Numbered from the stretch's first letter, positions 42,585-52,688 are shown. The stretch: DNA of 64,000 nucleotides from Peribacillus simplex (GCF_030123325.1 NZ_CP126106.1:462001-526000), one strand, 5' to 3'. Notes: generated by a model from the sequence alone, not told the origin. Numbers and translations are program-made.

Positions 42585-43017
42585 GGACATCATTATCGGA
42601 TTAGCCATATCAATAGTCAGGTGCTGCGATGAATGCATTTGCTATCACATGGAAGGCTGCTTAAATGCTGGGGCAACCATTGATGAAAACATGGAAACCT
42701 TCAAAATTGGTGTGTTTGGTGGCGCCACTTATCCCAACATGAGATTTGCCATTAGAAGAATTTACAGTGAACGGGTAGTGGTCTTTCGCAGAAGGAGAAA
42801 TTAAAAGAATAAAGCCCATAGATGTAATTGACAGGTAAAGAGTGGAAGCAAAACCGCTTTAGTTATCAATGTCTTTAAGGAAAAATAAATTCCTTTCATT
42901 ATCATTAAAAGCGTGAAGCTTACAAGTATATCCGCAAAACTTAAAGCAAATGTTTGCTGAAAGTTCTTCTGAAATTAAAAAAGCGATGCCCCCGGAAATC
43001 TGGGGGCATCTTCATTA
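42585..43017. other. Non-coding or decayed stretch after the ABC exporter
   Basis: Holds an open frame without a good start, roughly 42593-42805, containing C-C-D-E-C-I-C-Y-H-M-E-G-C and later F-G-G-A-T-Y-P-N-M-R-F-A, ending R-R-R-R-N. I do not recognise it and treat it as a possible gene remnant. A single degenerate unit of the 21-bp repeat lies at 42907-42928, then the rluF terminator. Confidence 0.4.
42976..43010 (-). terminator. Terminator of rluF
   Basis: Stem GATGCCCCC / GGGGGCATC followed on the minus strand by GCTTTTTTAAT. Confidence 0.85.
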
Positions 43018-43725
43018 TCATCTTTGCCTTGGGGTATAATCCAATTCCTTAAATAGTTCCGTCAATTCATCCTCGGTCAGGTCGCGCCATTGTCCGATCG
43101 CCAGTCCGTCCAGATGGATGTTCATGATCCGGATTCGATGTAAATCACGGACTTCGTACCCTAGTGCGGAGCACATTCGGCGGATTTGTCTATTCAGTCC
43201 TTGCATCAAAGTAATGTTAAATGTATATTTGGTCAACTGCTCAACCTTACATGGAAGTGTTTTCGTATCCAAAATCTCCACTCCGGATGACATATCTTTA
43301 ATGAAGGAAGCGGTAAGTGGTTTATCCACGGTTACGATGTATTCTTTTTCATGTTTGTTTTCTGCACGAAGGATTTCATTTACGATGTCTCCATCATTTG
43401 TAAGAAGGATCAGACCGCTTGAGTCTTTGTCCAGCCGTCCAATATGAAAAATGCGAAGCGGATGATTTACAAAATCAACGATATTCCCTTTTATGTGTTT
43501 TTCCGTCGTACTTGTAATACCTATCGGTTTATTCAGTGCAATATAGACATTTTGCTGTTCCACTTTTATCGGCTTGCCATCTACACGAACATCATCACCG
43601 GGTTCAGCTTGACTGCCGAGCTCAGCTACAGTGCCATTAATCGTCACACGGCCCTCGGCAATCCATTTGTCTGCGCCTCTTCGCGAGGTAATTCCGGATT
43701 CACTGATAAATTTATTGATCCTCAA
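43018..43725 (-). CDS. rluF: 23S rRNA pseudouridine synthase RluF
   Basis: The 235-residue RsuA/RluB/RluF-family enzyme has an S4 RNA-binding domain (1-60; [18 protein letters not shown]). The catalytic motif is [18 protein letters not shown], with the Asp of R-L-D as nucleophile, and the closing motif is [18 protein letters not shown] and the S-S-G loop point to RluF, which modifies a uridine in the peptidyl-transferase region. Single gene. Confidence 0.86.
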   Translation of the reverse strand: MRINKFISESGITSRRGADKWIAEGRVTINGTVAELGSQAEPGDDVRVDGKPIKVEQQNVYIALNKPIGITSTTEKHIKGNIVDFVNHPLRIFHIGRLDKDSSGLILLTNDGDIVNEILRAENKHEKEYIVTVDKPLTASFIKDMSSGVEILDTKTLPCKVEQLTKYTFNITLMQGLNRQIRRMCSALGYEVRDLHRIRIMNIHLDGLAIGQWRDLTEDELTELFKELDYTPRQR

Positions 43726-43825
43726 CTAAAGCACACCTTTACAATCAGATTTTCTTCTTTAAAGGATAACGTAAATCATGGTGCATAGACAAGGGGAAAA
43801 GACAAGAAAGCATAGTTGGTGAGAA

Positions 43826-44737
43826 TTACTGGATGCTCTTTAAGTTCTTCGTGAAATCTTCCGGATATGCTTTTTTCTTTTTGCTTGTCAGGTAGACGCC
43901 AATGAAGACAAAAAGACCTCCTAGGATTTGGATGATCGTAATCGCATGACCCAAAATCAGGCTAAGAATGGCGGTAAATACAGCAATCAGATTTAGATAA
44001 ATTCCAGCCTGGCTAGCATTGATATGACGAAGGGAAATATTCCAGAAAATAAAGGACCCGACAGATGGGAAGATTCCAATATATAAGAGACCCGTGACGG
44101 CTTCACTGCTTAAATCAAGGTTGATTCCCGAGCCAATGGCGAATGGAGCGACGAGAATCAATCCGAGAAATACGGAAACGGCAGTGGCTGAGATTATCGG
44201 AATGTTTTTTAGTTTTTTACCAATTATTGAATAGAAGGTCCAAACGAGAATTGCCAGGATCATCAATAAGTCGCCTTTATTGTATGTGAGCTGAAAAATA
44301 TCCAGAAGGTGACCTTTTGTCAAGACCAATAAAACGCCGAATAAAGATATGATAAGTCCGAGTGCATGAAGGGATGAAATTTTCTCCTTTAACAGCAAAG
44401 CGGAAAAAAGCACAATTAAGGCAGGGTTCATGGAATTGACAAGAGCGGCATTCATGGAAGTTGTATAGGTCAGAGCCCAATAAAGGAAAAAATTATAACT
44501 GATGATTCCGAGCACACCCATGACTAACAGCAATCTCCATTCTTTCCATACACTCTTCCAATTTGGCTTTTCGATCCATTGGCCTAAAGGAAACAATAAG
44601 AAAACGGCTATTAGCCATCGCGAAAATGTTAGTTGGATCGGGGAAAGTTCGGTCACAACGTATTTTCCGAAAATGTAATTACCGGCCCAAAACAAATTTG
44701 CCAAGATAAGAAATAAAATAACAATGGATTTTTTCAT
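43826..44737 (-). CDS. EamA-family (DMT) transporter
   Basis: The 303-residue protein has ten membrane helices in two EamA repeats (1-140 and 150-290). G-N-Y-I-F-G-K-Y near residue 23 and N-P-A-L-I-V-L-F-S-A near 103 mark the first repeat. The C-terminus is Lys-rich and cytoplasmic. Likely an exporter of metabolites or amino acids. ATG 44737. The substrate cannot be inferred from neighbours. Confidence 0.86.
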   Translation of the reverse strand: MKKSIVILFLILANLFWAGNYIFGKYVVTELSPIQLTFSRWLIAVFLLFPLGQWIEKPNWKSVWKEWRLLLVMGVLGIISYNFFLYWALTYTTSMNAALVNSMNPALIVLFSALLLKEKISSLHALGLIISLFGVLLVLTKGHLLDIFQLTYNKGDLLMILAILVWTFYSIIGKKLKNIPIISATAVSVFLGLILVAPFAIGSGINLDLSSEAVTGLLYIGIFPSVGSFIFWNISLRHINASQAGIYLNLIAVFTAILSLILGHAITIIQILGGLFVFIGVYLTSKKKKAYPEDFTKNLKSIQ

Positions 44738-44862
44738 CAGACTGCCTCTTCCTTAATTGATGGAATATTCACTAAATATATCAAAATAGGAGTACCTAAG
44801 CAATATAACGAGCCTAGTAGTCAATTTTTGTACAAGGATGTACCAAAGGGCAGGATAAATAG

Positions 44863-44899
44863 AAAAAGGCCGTTCAACATGAGCTGAACAGCCTTTTTT
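44863..44899 (-). terminator. Terminator of the aldo/keto reductase gene
   Basis: AAAAAGGCCGTTCA / TGAACAGCCTTTTTT stem with one mismatch, with T-runs on both sides. Confidence 0.85.
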
Positions 44900-44909
44900 C
44901 ACATCTATG

Positions 44910-45842
44910 TTAAGCGAAAATGGCACTGATTTCGGCAATTTCATCCATGGTTAAATCGACATCCAATGCTTGTAAGTTGCGTGTGACCTGTTCTGGCTTT
45001 TTCGCTCCGGGAATCAGTACATCTATCGAGTGCCGAGTTAAATACCAAGCTAGTACGACATCGGCGACATCGGTATGCTTCCTGTTGGCAATCGCCCGGA
45101 CTTCTTCCACTTTTTGCAGGTTGCTTACAAAGGCTTGTCCTTGGAAAAGCGGACTTTTTGCCCGGCCGTCCTCGAATGTTGATTCCTGATTATATTTGCC
45201 GCCGAGCAGACCGGAAGCAAGGGGGAAATAAGGAATGAAGGAAATATTATTTTCGGCTGTATATGGCAGTAGGTCTTGTTCTGCCTCCCGTTTGAATAGA
45301 TTGTACTCGGATTGCAACACATCGACATAGCCGTCTTTATTCGCTTCCTTCAATTGTTCGAACGAAAAGTTCGAGACGCCGATCGACTTGATTTTGCCTG
45401 CATCCTTCAATTCCTTTAAGGCACCTACAGCTTCATCTTTAGGGGTATCCTCATCAGGGAAATGGATATAGAATAAGTCGATGTAGTCCGTTTGTAGCCT
45501 TTTTAGACTCGATTCCACAGCACTTTTCAGAAAAGCCGGAGAGTTATCAAAGACGATGTTGCCATCGGCAAATTTATGTGCCCCTTTAGTGGCAAGGACT
45601 ATATCCTCGCGTTTGCGACTCTCTTTAAGGATTTCACCGATAAGTTCTTCTGAACGCTCAGGACCGTAAATGTAAGCTGTATCCCAAAAGTTGATTCCCT
45701 CTTCCAATGCCGTTCTCAAAACATCCCTTCCTGTATCCTCACTTAGATTAGGGAAAAGGTTATGTCCGCCAATTGCATTCGTGCCAAGGCCAATCGGATT
45801 TACATACAGATCTGTTTTTCCAATACGGGTTTGCTTAGACAT
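44910..45842 (-). CDS. iolS: IolS-like aldo/keto reductase
   Basis: The 310-residue NADPH-dependent aldo/keto reductase closely follows B. subtilis Iol[15 protein letters not shown] (about 16), catalytic D-T-A-Y-I-Y-G (Asp/Tyr, about 51) with K of A-T-K, and [15 protein letters not shown] 45842 follows AAGGAGATG; the longer frame from 45923 would add 27 residues without support. No inositol genes are nearby, so a role in inositol use should not be assumed. Confidence 0.85.
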   Translation of the reverse strand: MSKQTRIGKTDLYVNPIGLGTNAIGGHNLFPNLSEDTGRDVLRTALEEGINFWDTAYIYGPERSEELIGEILKESRKREDIVLATKGAHKFADGNIVFDNSPAFLKSAVESSLKRLQTDYIDLFYIHFPDEDTPKDEAVGALKELKDAGKIKSIGVSNFSFEQLKEANKDGYVDVLQSEYNLFKREAEQDLLPYTAENNISFIPYFPLASGLLGGKYNQESTFEDGRAKSPLFQGQAFVSNLQKVEEVRAIANRKHTDVADVVLAWYLTRHSIDVLIPGAKKPEQVTRNLQALDVDLTMDEIAEISAIFA

Positions 45843-45964
45843 ATTACTTATCATCTCCTTCGACCCCATCATAACAAAAAGTGGATGCCGATTTCCAAAA
45901 TAAAGCAATGCAGGCGTGTACAAAATAAGCAGATGACCGGTAAAATCACCTGCTTACTTCATTA

Positions 45965-47296
45965 TTATAGTGTTTCGATTTCCAACTCTTCAGCTTTAGC
46001 TGTTTGTCCAAATTGACTGAGAAGAAGGCCAAAGGCTGTACCGACGAGAGCAGGGATGATCCACTCCATGCCGTAGGCAGAAAGGGGAAGGGCATCACTC
46101 AACGTTTGCACGGGTCCTAATTGTAAGCCGAAAGCATTCAGTCCGTCCATCAAGGCGAAAACTCCTGTGAAAATCATTGCACTGCGATAAACCATCTTCG
46201 GGTTTTTGAAATGACGGCTGAAGAATGTCAGGACAATCAGGACGATCGTTAACGGATAAGCCATCACAAGGAATGGTACAGATACTTTCAAAATTTGATT
46301 CAGACCCATATTTGAAAGGATGAAACCGATGATTGTTACAATCAGAATGACGGTTTTATAGTTCAGCTTGGGGAAAAGTTTCGAGAAATACTGTCCGCAA
46401 GCAGTCGTTAACCCGACTACGGTGGTGAAGCATGCTAAAGTGAAAATGATGCCGAGAAGTACCTTCCCGCCAGTTCCAAGTAAAAGGGTGGATGCGACAG
46501 TGAGGATATCCGTTCCGTTTTCGAATGCCCCATCGGCTGCCATGCGTGCTCCCATTACACCTAAGGAAATATAAACTAAAGAAAGCAAAACACCAGCGAT
46601 GAGCCCCGCCTTTACTGTATATCTCGTCAATTGTTTTCGTTCGGAAATCCCCCTTTGCTGGATTGAAGTAAGGATGACGATCCCAAAAGCCAAGGAAGCT
46701 AGAGCATCCATCGTGTTGTAGCCTTCGATGAACCCCTTCGAAAATGCTCCTGCAGCATATGCTTCGGTTGGAGCTTGGAATGGGGCATCAAGCTTTATGA
46801 AACCAACGACACAGAGAATGACCATGGACAAAAGTAGAACGGGTGTAATCCAGCGTCCCATGAAGGTTTCCATTTTTTCTGGATTCAATGAAATGGCATA
46901 AACGATGATGAAAAATATGGTTGTGAAAATGAATAGGAATAGTGATTGATTCATTGAGTCGCCAAGGTATGGCCTGAAGCCCATTTCATAGGCAACATTC
47001 GCATTCCGTGGAATGGCTAGAAAAGGCCCGATGCTTAAATAAATGACTACCATGAATAACGTGCTGAATAGAGGATGCACACGGGCCCCGATAGTTTGTG
47101 CCCCGCCTTTAACAAGTGAAACTGCAAGAAGCACTAAAATTGGCAAGCCGACTCCGGTGGTGACAAAACCGGCAATGGCGAGCCAGAAAGAAGTTCCTGA
47201 AGATGCTCCTAAAAAGGGAGGGAAAATTAGATTCCCCGCTCCGAAGAACATTGAGAAAAGCATAAGGCCGATAAATAATGTGTCTGTTTTTTTCAT
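45965..47296 (-). CDS. brnQ: Branched-chain amino acid transporter BrnQ
   Basis: The 443-residue LIVCS-family symporter has twelve helices and an N-terminal M-L-F-S-M-F-F-G-A-G-N-L-I-F-P-P (about 11-26), the family hallmark. It imports isoleucine, leucine and valine with sodium or protons. ATG 47296 follows AAGGAGAAA. The longer frame from 47464 is not the start because it would translate the T-box leader. Control by an upstream T-box with a probable Ile specifier supports the substrate. Confidence 0.92.
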   Translation of the reverse strand: MKKTDTLFIGLMLFSMFFGAGNLIFPPFLGASSGTSFWLAIAGFVTTGVGLPILVLLAVSLVKGGAQTIGARVHPLFSTLFMVVIYLSIGPFLAIPRNANVAYEMGFRPYLGDSMNQSLFLFIFTTIFFIIVYAISLNPEKMETFMGRWITPVLLLSMVILCVVGFIKLDAPFQAPTEAYAAGAFSKGFIEGYNTMDALASLAFGIVILTSIQQRGISERKQLTRYTVKAGLIAGVLLSLVYISLGVMGARMAADGAFENGTDILTVASTLLLGTGGKVLLGIIFTLACFTTVVGLTTACGQYFSKLFPKLNYKTVILIVTIIGFILSNMGLNQILKVSVPFLVMAYPLTIVLIVLTFFSRHFKNPKMVYRSAMIFTGVFALMDGLNAFGLQLGPVQTLSDALPLSAYGMEWIIPALVGTAFGLLLSQFGQTAKAEELEIETL

Positions 47297-47373
47297 GGTG
47301 ATTTCTCCTTTTTTTAAAATGATATCTCCCGCCGACTGGCCTGAAAAAGGCTGATTAAAGTGTTTTTTGCAAA

Positions 47374-47640
47374 TAAAAAACTCGCCCCTGAAAATCAGGG
47401 ACGAGTTTGTGCTCGCGTTACCACCCATATTCCGCGCTTCAAAGAAGCTGCGGCACTCAGTCAACGTACGTATTCATACGTGATCCATTGTAACGGCGGA
47501 AACCCGTCAAAGCCTACTGCATTTTCAGCTTTGCATCTCAGAGATGATTTTCGGATAGGCCTTGGACATCGACTTCCACCACATGTCGACTCTCTGTGGA
47601 ACAGGGTTCTCATCGTACTCTTTCTCTTCATAGATTTTAT
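47374..47640 (-). ncRNA. T-box leader (probably tRNA-Ile-sensing) controlling brnQ
   Basis: On the minus strand the leader contains the T-box sequence GGGTGGTAACGCGAGC (around 47412-47427). The terminator AACTCGTCCCTG / CAGGGGCGAGTT with T6 (47374-47407) overlaps it in mutual exclusion. Stem I has the conserved AGAGAGTCGAC distal region and an AGAGTAC / GAAAATCATCTCT specifier loop. Aligned with known T-boxes, the specifier is ATC (47546-47548 as GAT on the plus strand), isoleucine. Uncharged tRNA would allow read-through. Confidence 0.9.
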
Positions 47641-47651
47641 AATATAAAGAT

Positions 47652-47680
47652 AATTTAGCAAATTCTGATTATGAAGTCAA
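47652..47680 (-). promoter_or_regulatory. Promoter of the brnQ T-box transcript
   Basis: On the minus strand TTGACT (47675-47680), 17 bases, TAAATT (47652-47657), just upstream of the T-box. Confidence 0.6.
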
Positions 47681-47847
47681 CATAATTTATCATTAATCCT
47701 TTTAAAGGAGCAGGAAATTAGTCCCCCGTTGGCGAAACTTCCTTTATCCAGAAGATTTTTTGAAGAAGAATAGGCTATTACTCCCTATTATCTTTCTAAT
47801 CGCAACTATATTATAATAGAAGGCAGAACACTAAAGGAGACAACAGT

Positions 47848-48021
47848 ATGTCTGAAAATAAAAAATTAAGCCTGGCGGATGCAGTCAAACAAAAACTGGC
47901 TCAAAAGCAAGCGGGATCAAGTAAAGATAAATTGGAAACAGGCGTTGTGAAGAAAACGAAACAGCTTAAAAGCCAGTTGACCAAAAAGCCGAATAACCAA
48001 CGTAAGCGTACAGGGGTATAA
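47848..48021 (+). CDS. Small basic conserved hypothetical protein (57 aa)
   Basis: The 57-residue protein starts at ATG 47848 with AAAGGAGA at 47832-47839. It starts S-E-N-K-K-L-S-L-A-D-A-V-K-Q-K-L-A-Q-K and ends R-K-R-T-G-V. It is hydrophilic, Lys/Gln-rich and probably helical in its first half. Ribosome binding site, clean frame and coding-like composition support it. Function unknown. Confidence 0.6.
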   Translation: MSENKKLSLADAVKQKLAQKQAGSSKDKLETGVVKKTKQLKSQLTKKPNNQRKRTGV

Positions 48022-48517
48022 TCCTAATTTGTCAAAGGACAACGACTGTTCGGAGCTTATCAGAGAGCAGTTACCTTTTATGAAATAGGGTACTGCTTTT
48101 TTATATGAACAAAAAAAATGGGAATTTAGTAATGGACGAGGTGAAGTGATTATTTTTTATTACCGTTTTTAAGTAGTTGAAGGGCTGGGCTTCTGGTAAT
48201 TTAGAGGTATAAAGAATGGTTCGCTCACTTCTATCTGATATGTGGTAAAACTAGAAAAAACATATTTTCTCGAATATGGAAATGACATTTATGTATCGCT
48301 TTATTAAAAACATTACAGTTCCATTTGTTTCTGTTTTAAAATTGTAAGAGTGGTGACATGTTGTTACCATATTGTTTTGCTAAAATAATATTTTAAGGTT
48401 TTGTAAATGATTTTTTAACTAAAGGAACCTATAGATTGAAGTTAGGTCTACTAGAAGGCATATAGAATCAGTGATCATCCTTTAATTGAAAATATGAAAT
48501 ATATCGGGGGAATAAAG
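48022..48517. other. AT-rich intergenic stretch before the GTPase gene
   Basis: Nearly 500 bases with no gene, structured RNA or repeat that I can support. Several TTTTA/TATAAT-like words occur, but none makes a convincing promoter with spacing. Confidence 0.5.
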
Positions 48518-51259
48518 ATGGACGAACGGCTGATCGGCAAAAAATATTATGAAACGATGATCGAAGATACAAGGAAGCACCCGATTCAAGCTTTGGGTGA
48601 AATGTTTCTCGTGGAACAAAAAAAGGAAATAGCGGATTTAACCGCAATTCGATTTGCCCAAGGAGAAGTATATTTTCAGCATCATGACTATGAAGCAGCC
48701 ATTTTTAAATGGGAGAACATAGAAGGGGAACTTGGTTCATGGGCGAAGAAAAACATCGCTGATGCTTATTTTGAACTGGAAATGTACTCTACCGCAGAGG
48801 ATATCTATAAATCCGTCAATACGGATGAAGCGGTCTTGAAAACAGAGGTTCTTTTGCAACTTTTTTCCCTGTACATAGTGGAATCGAGAAATGACCTGGC
48901 TTCCAAAGTCGTGAAAGAAGCAGTCGAGTTTCAACCGGATTACCCGAATGTCACGGAAATCGCACGCGCCTTTTTCGAAGAACAAAAGGATTGGAACAGT
49001 GCGGTGGTATTAGCGGCCAATGAAAGTATCCGTACAGAATCAATGGGCTGGTTCGATGTGCTGAAGACGTATATCCAGCAGGGTGTTGCCCAATCCATGG
49101 ATCCGGATTATTTTTCAACTGTCCTTGGTTCTCTATACACACTCGACCAGGAACGTTTTGAAAAGGTGACTGTTGCCCTTTGGAAAAATTATAAATATAC
49201 GGATTCTTATTTCGAATGGCTTAGAGTGATTAATAACTTGATAGATACCATCGAATTGAACGATGCGGATATATGGGATGAGCTTTCCGACTATTACAGG
49301 GATGCATATGCAGGTCTGTTAGAAGGAACGCACCTAATCAAAGAATTAAGTCCCGTCGTGCCAAGGTTGCTGGAAAACTGGCTCAAAATCGCAGATGGGG
49401 AACTCTCGCTGTTTGCGGCGGCATCAGCTTTGTCATGGAATGAAATCTTCCCGGATACGATCAATGCGCTGGTCATTCAGGATGCAGAAAGCCTGCTTTC
49501 GAAATCCCCTAAATTAGGGGGCGGACTGGAAGCGGGAGAGAAACTGTTCAATTCCATTATCCAGTGGGCTGAAGATAATGATTTAAAGGTTGGCAATAAG
49601 CTTAAATGGATGGTAGAGGGGCTTAAGGATACCCGGAATTTCAATCTTCTTCTTGCAGGAAGTACAGGAAATGGCAAGACATCCTTCATTCAGTCAATCG
49701 TGGGTGAGAGCATTGCCGCTGAAGATCATTCGTCACTAGTCAGTGTCAAAGACGGGGATGATTTGGAAATCCTTGAAATTACCGATACAGATAGCAAAGT
49801 TGTCATGGAGCTAACTGATTTGGATGAAACACGCCGCCAGCGCGGGACTATTGTCGATGTGACAATCATAAGTGACTACTTAAGAAATAATCATCTGAGA
49901 TTATTGGATACACCGGGGTTCAATGGGGAAAAAAGCGTGGAATCCGATTTCCAAGGCTATTTACATGGCAGTGATGGCCTGATGTTCGTCCTTGACGCCC
50001 GGGCTCCTTTCACTGGCAGCGAACGGGATCTGTTATTGGAAATTCAAATGATGGCTCCGAAACTGCCGATTCATTTCTTATTAAATAAAATGGACACGAT
50101 ATATAGTGATCAGGTCGCAGTCCGGATGGAAGACGAAACATGGGATAAAGTGAATGCATATTTCCCGAATGCGAAAGTATTCGCTTTCTCCAAACATTAC
50201 GACAGCAGGCAGCAATTGAAGGACCTTTCAGCCTTCCTTCAATCGAATTATCAAGATGATAATTGGAAGGAAAGAAGATCTGAAAAAATCCTGGCATTCA
50301 TTCGTAAAACTTTATCTTATCTGTTAGAAAAACGGACAGCCAATGAGCGGAAATGCGAGCATTCCATCTCTTGGAATGAATCGATGGAAGTCAAACTGAA
50401 TGGGGCGGTCAATCAACTGGCTGATTTGGAAAAAGAAAAAAGTGAAAATATCATAAGGTCGTATCGTCTGCTTAAGGATGAAGTGAAAAATCAGCTTTCT
50501 TCTAAAATTCCTGAATTACTGAGGGATTGCTCTAAATCATTAACGGAAAGCAGTGATTTCAGCCAGGTCCATGTACAGTTAAACCAGGAAATGAATGAGC
50601 GGATTCAAAACTTCATTTCTGACAAGATCATGCCTCAATATTACCGTTCTCTTCAAGACTGGATTGCCAGTTCCCAAATGGAGTTCTCACAAAGCCAGCA
50701 GTTTATGGATGAGATGAGTGCCGGATTCAATGAATTATACAAAGAAGAACGGATTACGCTTGCAGGTGACTTCAGGGTATTGGATGACTGGCGCCGGGAT
50801 GCCGATCGGATGACAAGCAGTATCCGCATCGAAAACGTTAATATCCTTTTGCGCAGGACTCCATCACAATTGCTGCTTAAAGGAGCAGGAAAGCTGTTTG
50901 GGGCGATACCGCAAAATAAAGCCAATATGTACAATCGTTATAAGAAATATCTGGAAAGTGAAGATTACCTGGATGTTGCGGAAATGATCACGGAACGTTT
51001 CCTTACCCAATTTGGATTGTTTGAAAAATCTTTGGATCGGGACATTTCACTTTTCTATCGCAGTTCATTTGCCTTACTTCAAAAAACGATTGAACAAACG
51101 CAGACCGAGATAAAAGACTACCAGGCTGCATTGGAGCATATGAAAGAAAATCCGGAAGTTTACCGTGACCCGATCACTTTGTTCGAAGTGAAATTAAGGC
51201 AGTTGGAGCGGCTTGAAAAAATCGAGAAAAAGCGTCTAGCCCAGCTTCAAAGAAAATGA
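48518..51259 (+). CDS. TPR-linked dynamin-like GTPase
   Basis: The 913-residue protein has three regions. Residues 1 to about 370 form helical TPR-like hairpins (A-I-R-F-A-Q-G-E-V-Y-F-Q; A-D-A-Y-F-E-L-E-M-Y). A dynamin/GBP-type GTPase follows with G1 G-S-T-G-N-G-K-T-S (about 381-389), G3 D-T-P-G-F (464-468) and G4 N-K-M-D (523-526). A C-terminal part of about 330 residues is mostly helical, with a short hydrophobic L-L-L-K-G-A-G-K-L-F-G paddle-like patch near 786. ATG 48518 follows CGGGGGAA. Bacterial dynamins remodel or guard membranes; the TPR arm would recruit partners. Stands alone. Confidence 0.8.
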   Translation: MDERLIGKKYYETMIEDTRKHPIQALGEMFLVEQKKEIADLTAIRFAQGEVYFQHHDYEAAIFKWENIEGELGSWAKKNIADAYFELEMYSTAEDIYKSVNTDEAVLKTEVLLQLFSLYIVESRNDLASKVVKEAVEFQPDYPNVTEIARAFFEEQKDWNSAVVLAANESIRTESMGWFDVLKTYIQQGVAQSMDPDYFSTVLGSLYTLDQERFEKVTVALWKNYKYTDSYFEWLRVINNLIDTIELNDADIWDELSDYYRDAYAGLLEGTHLIKELSPVVPRLLENWLKIADGELSLFAAASALSWNEIFPDTINALVIQDAESLLSKSPKLGGGLEAGEKLFNSIIQWAEDNDLKVGNKLKWMVEGLKDTRNFNLLLAGSTGNGKTSFIQSIVGESIAAEDHSSLVSVKDGDDLEILEITDTDSKVVMELTDLDETRRQRGTIVDVTIISDYLRNNHLRLLDTPGFNGEKSVESDFQGYLHGSDGLMFVLDARAPFTGSERDLLLEIQMMAPKLPIHFLLNKMDTIYSDQVAVRMEDETWDKVNAYFPNAKVFAFSKHYDSRQQLKDLSAFLQSNYQDDNWKERRSEKILAFIRKTLSYLLEKRTANERKCEHSISWNESMEVKLNGAVNQLADLEKEKSENIIRSYRLLKDEVKNQLSSKIPELLRDCSKSLTESSDFSQVHVQLNQEMNERIQNFISDKIMPQYYRSLQDWIASSQMEFSQSQQFMDEMSAGFNELYKEERITLAGDFRVLDDWRRDADRMTSSIRIENVNILLRRTPSQLLLKGAGKLFGAIPQNKANMYNRYKKYLESEDYLDVAEMITERFLTQFGLFEKSLDRDISLFYRSSFALLQKTIEQTQTEIKDYQAALEHMKENPEVYRDPITLFEVKLRQLERLEKIEKKRLAQLQRK

Positions 51260-51296
51260 AAAATAACGGGGAACATTTCAAATATTCAAAAATCTA

Positions 51297-51323
51297 TTGA
51301 CTTTACGACTATATCCCTATAAA
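51297..51323 (+). promoter_or_regulatory. Promoter of the SAM-riboswitch transcript
   Basis: TTGACT at 51297-51302 and TATAAA at 51318-51323. The 15-base spacer is short; a 17-base alternative gives TAAAGT. Confidence 0.5.
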
Positions 51324-51354
51324 GTGATAATTACGAAAACGTAACACAATATAT

Positions 51355-51514
51355 CTCTTATCAAGAGTGGCGGAGGGACTGGCCCTAAGATGCCCAGCAA
51401 CCGTTCCATTAGGAATTGGTGCTAAATCCTGCAAAACAGAAATGTTTTGACAGATAAGAGAGGGACAAGTCTGCAAAACAGCTGATTAAACCTCTCTATA
51501 TTAGAGAGGTTTTT
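51355..51514 (+). ncRNA. SAM-I (S-box) riboswitch with terminator
   Basis: The P1 stem CTCTTATC (51355-51362) / GATAAGAG (51453-51460) encloses the conserved AGAGTGGCGGAGGGACTGG, GCCCAGCAACC and a pseudoknot-type hairpin. A terminator AACCTCTCTA / TAGAGAGGTT with a T-rich tail lies at 51489-51514. SAM binding would favour the terminator and shut off the three transport genes. Confidence 0.93.
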
Positions 51515-51575
51515 ATTTTGGGATTTACACCAACTTAACTGATAAGACTAATTAGAAAACATGGAGGGAAACAAG

Positions 51576-52688
51576 ATGAGAAGATCTATTAAAGGGATAT
51601 TCATTTCAGCCATCGCTTCGGCTTTGCTTTTAACGGGTTGCTCCACTGGGCAAAGTTCCACAGAATCAAAGAAAGAAGAAAAAGTATCATTTGAAAATGT
51701 ACCGGAAAGATTTGCAGATGGGGACGGAGCCAAGATCAAAGTGATCCGTAAAATTGGCGGTGATGATCATACGGCCCAATACCTGGCGGGGGCGAAGGAA
51801 GAAGGAGAAGCACTGGGGTTTCAAGTGGATACATATACAGCCAATGGTGATACGGCTAAATTCCATGATGCGATAGCGCAGGCTTTGGAGGAAGATTACG
51901 ACGGCTATATCATTTCCCATGGTGATGATGCAGCAACTGTGAATGACGTTCAAAAGTTGGTTGATGCAGGTAAAAGCGTTGTCACGTTCGATTCAATAAG
52001 CGATCTATCTAAAATAGATGGCGTGACATTAACCTCACAGGATGATGAAGAGTTGGCAACACTGGCTTTTGATAAACTGATAAAAGAGCAGAAAGGTACA
52101 GCGGCAATTGCCTATCTTTGGGTGGATGGCTTCCCACCAATGGTAAGAAGAAATGCAGTCTATCAGGAAAAACTAAAAGAAAATCCTGGGATTAAAGAAG
52201 TCGAAAGATTCGGAGTGGCATCTGCTGATACTTCTGTTCAGACACAAAATGCTGTAGCCGCAATGCTGAATAAATACCCTAAAGGTAAATTGGATGCCAT
52301 TTTCGCAACATGGGATGCCTTTGCCATCGGTGCAGCCCGGGCGATTAAAGAAGCGGGCCGCGATGAAGTGAAGATATATGGTATTGATGTATCTAACGCA
52401 GATCTCCAGGAAATCCAATCTGCTGATAGCTCATGGTCCTACACGGCAGCGGTCGATCCCAAGTTGATCGGTGCAGTGAATATGAGGTTATTGGCTAAAA
52501 AATTAGCGGGCGAAGATACTCCGCAAACCTATGACTTAGAGGCTTCACTTATTTCACAAAAGCAAGTCCAAGCTTCAAAAGAAGCGGTAAACATGGCCAA
52601 TTTGTCTGGTATTGTCGATGGCTGGGGTGAATCTACGGAATTTGAAGAAGATTGGATGAAAGTTTTGAAAGATCATTATAAAAAGTAA
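51576..52688 (+). CDS. Ribose/AI-2-type substrate-binding lipoprotein under SAM control
   Basis: The 370-residue family 4 binding protein has a signal peptide with lipobox L-L-T-G-C (about 18-22). The LacI-like lobes include A-Q-Y-L-A-G-A-K-E-E-G-E-A-L-G-F (about 67), I-I-S-H-G-D-D (about 112) and F-A-T-W-D-A-F-A-I-G-A-A-R-A-I (about 244). ATG 51576 follows GGAGGGAAA. SAM-riboswitch control suggests a sulphur-linked ligand such as methylthioribose rather than ribose (inference). Confidence 0.86.
   Translation: MRRSIKGIFISAIASALLLTGCSTGQSSTESKKEEKVSFENVPERFADGDGAKIKVIRKIGGDDHTAQYLAGAKEEGEALGFQVDTYTANGDTAKFHDAIAQALEEDYDGYIISHGDDAATVNDVQKLVDAGKSVVTFDSISDLSKIDGVTLTSQDDEELATLAFDKLIKEQKGTAAIAYLWVDGFPPMVRRNAVYQEKLKENPGIKEVERFGVASADTSVQTQNAVAAMLNKYPKGKLDAIFATWDAFAIGAARAIKEAGRDEVKIYGIDVSNADLQEIQSADSSWSYTAAVDPKLIGAVNMRLLAKKLAGEDTPQTYDLEASLISQKQVQASKEAVNMANLSGIVDGWGESTEFEEDWMKVLKDHYKK

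Noticed and set aside
47297..47464. N-terminal extension of BrnQ
   Set aside because: It would translate the T-box terminator region; the true start has its own ribosome binding site at 47296.
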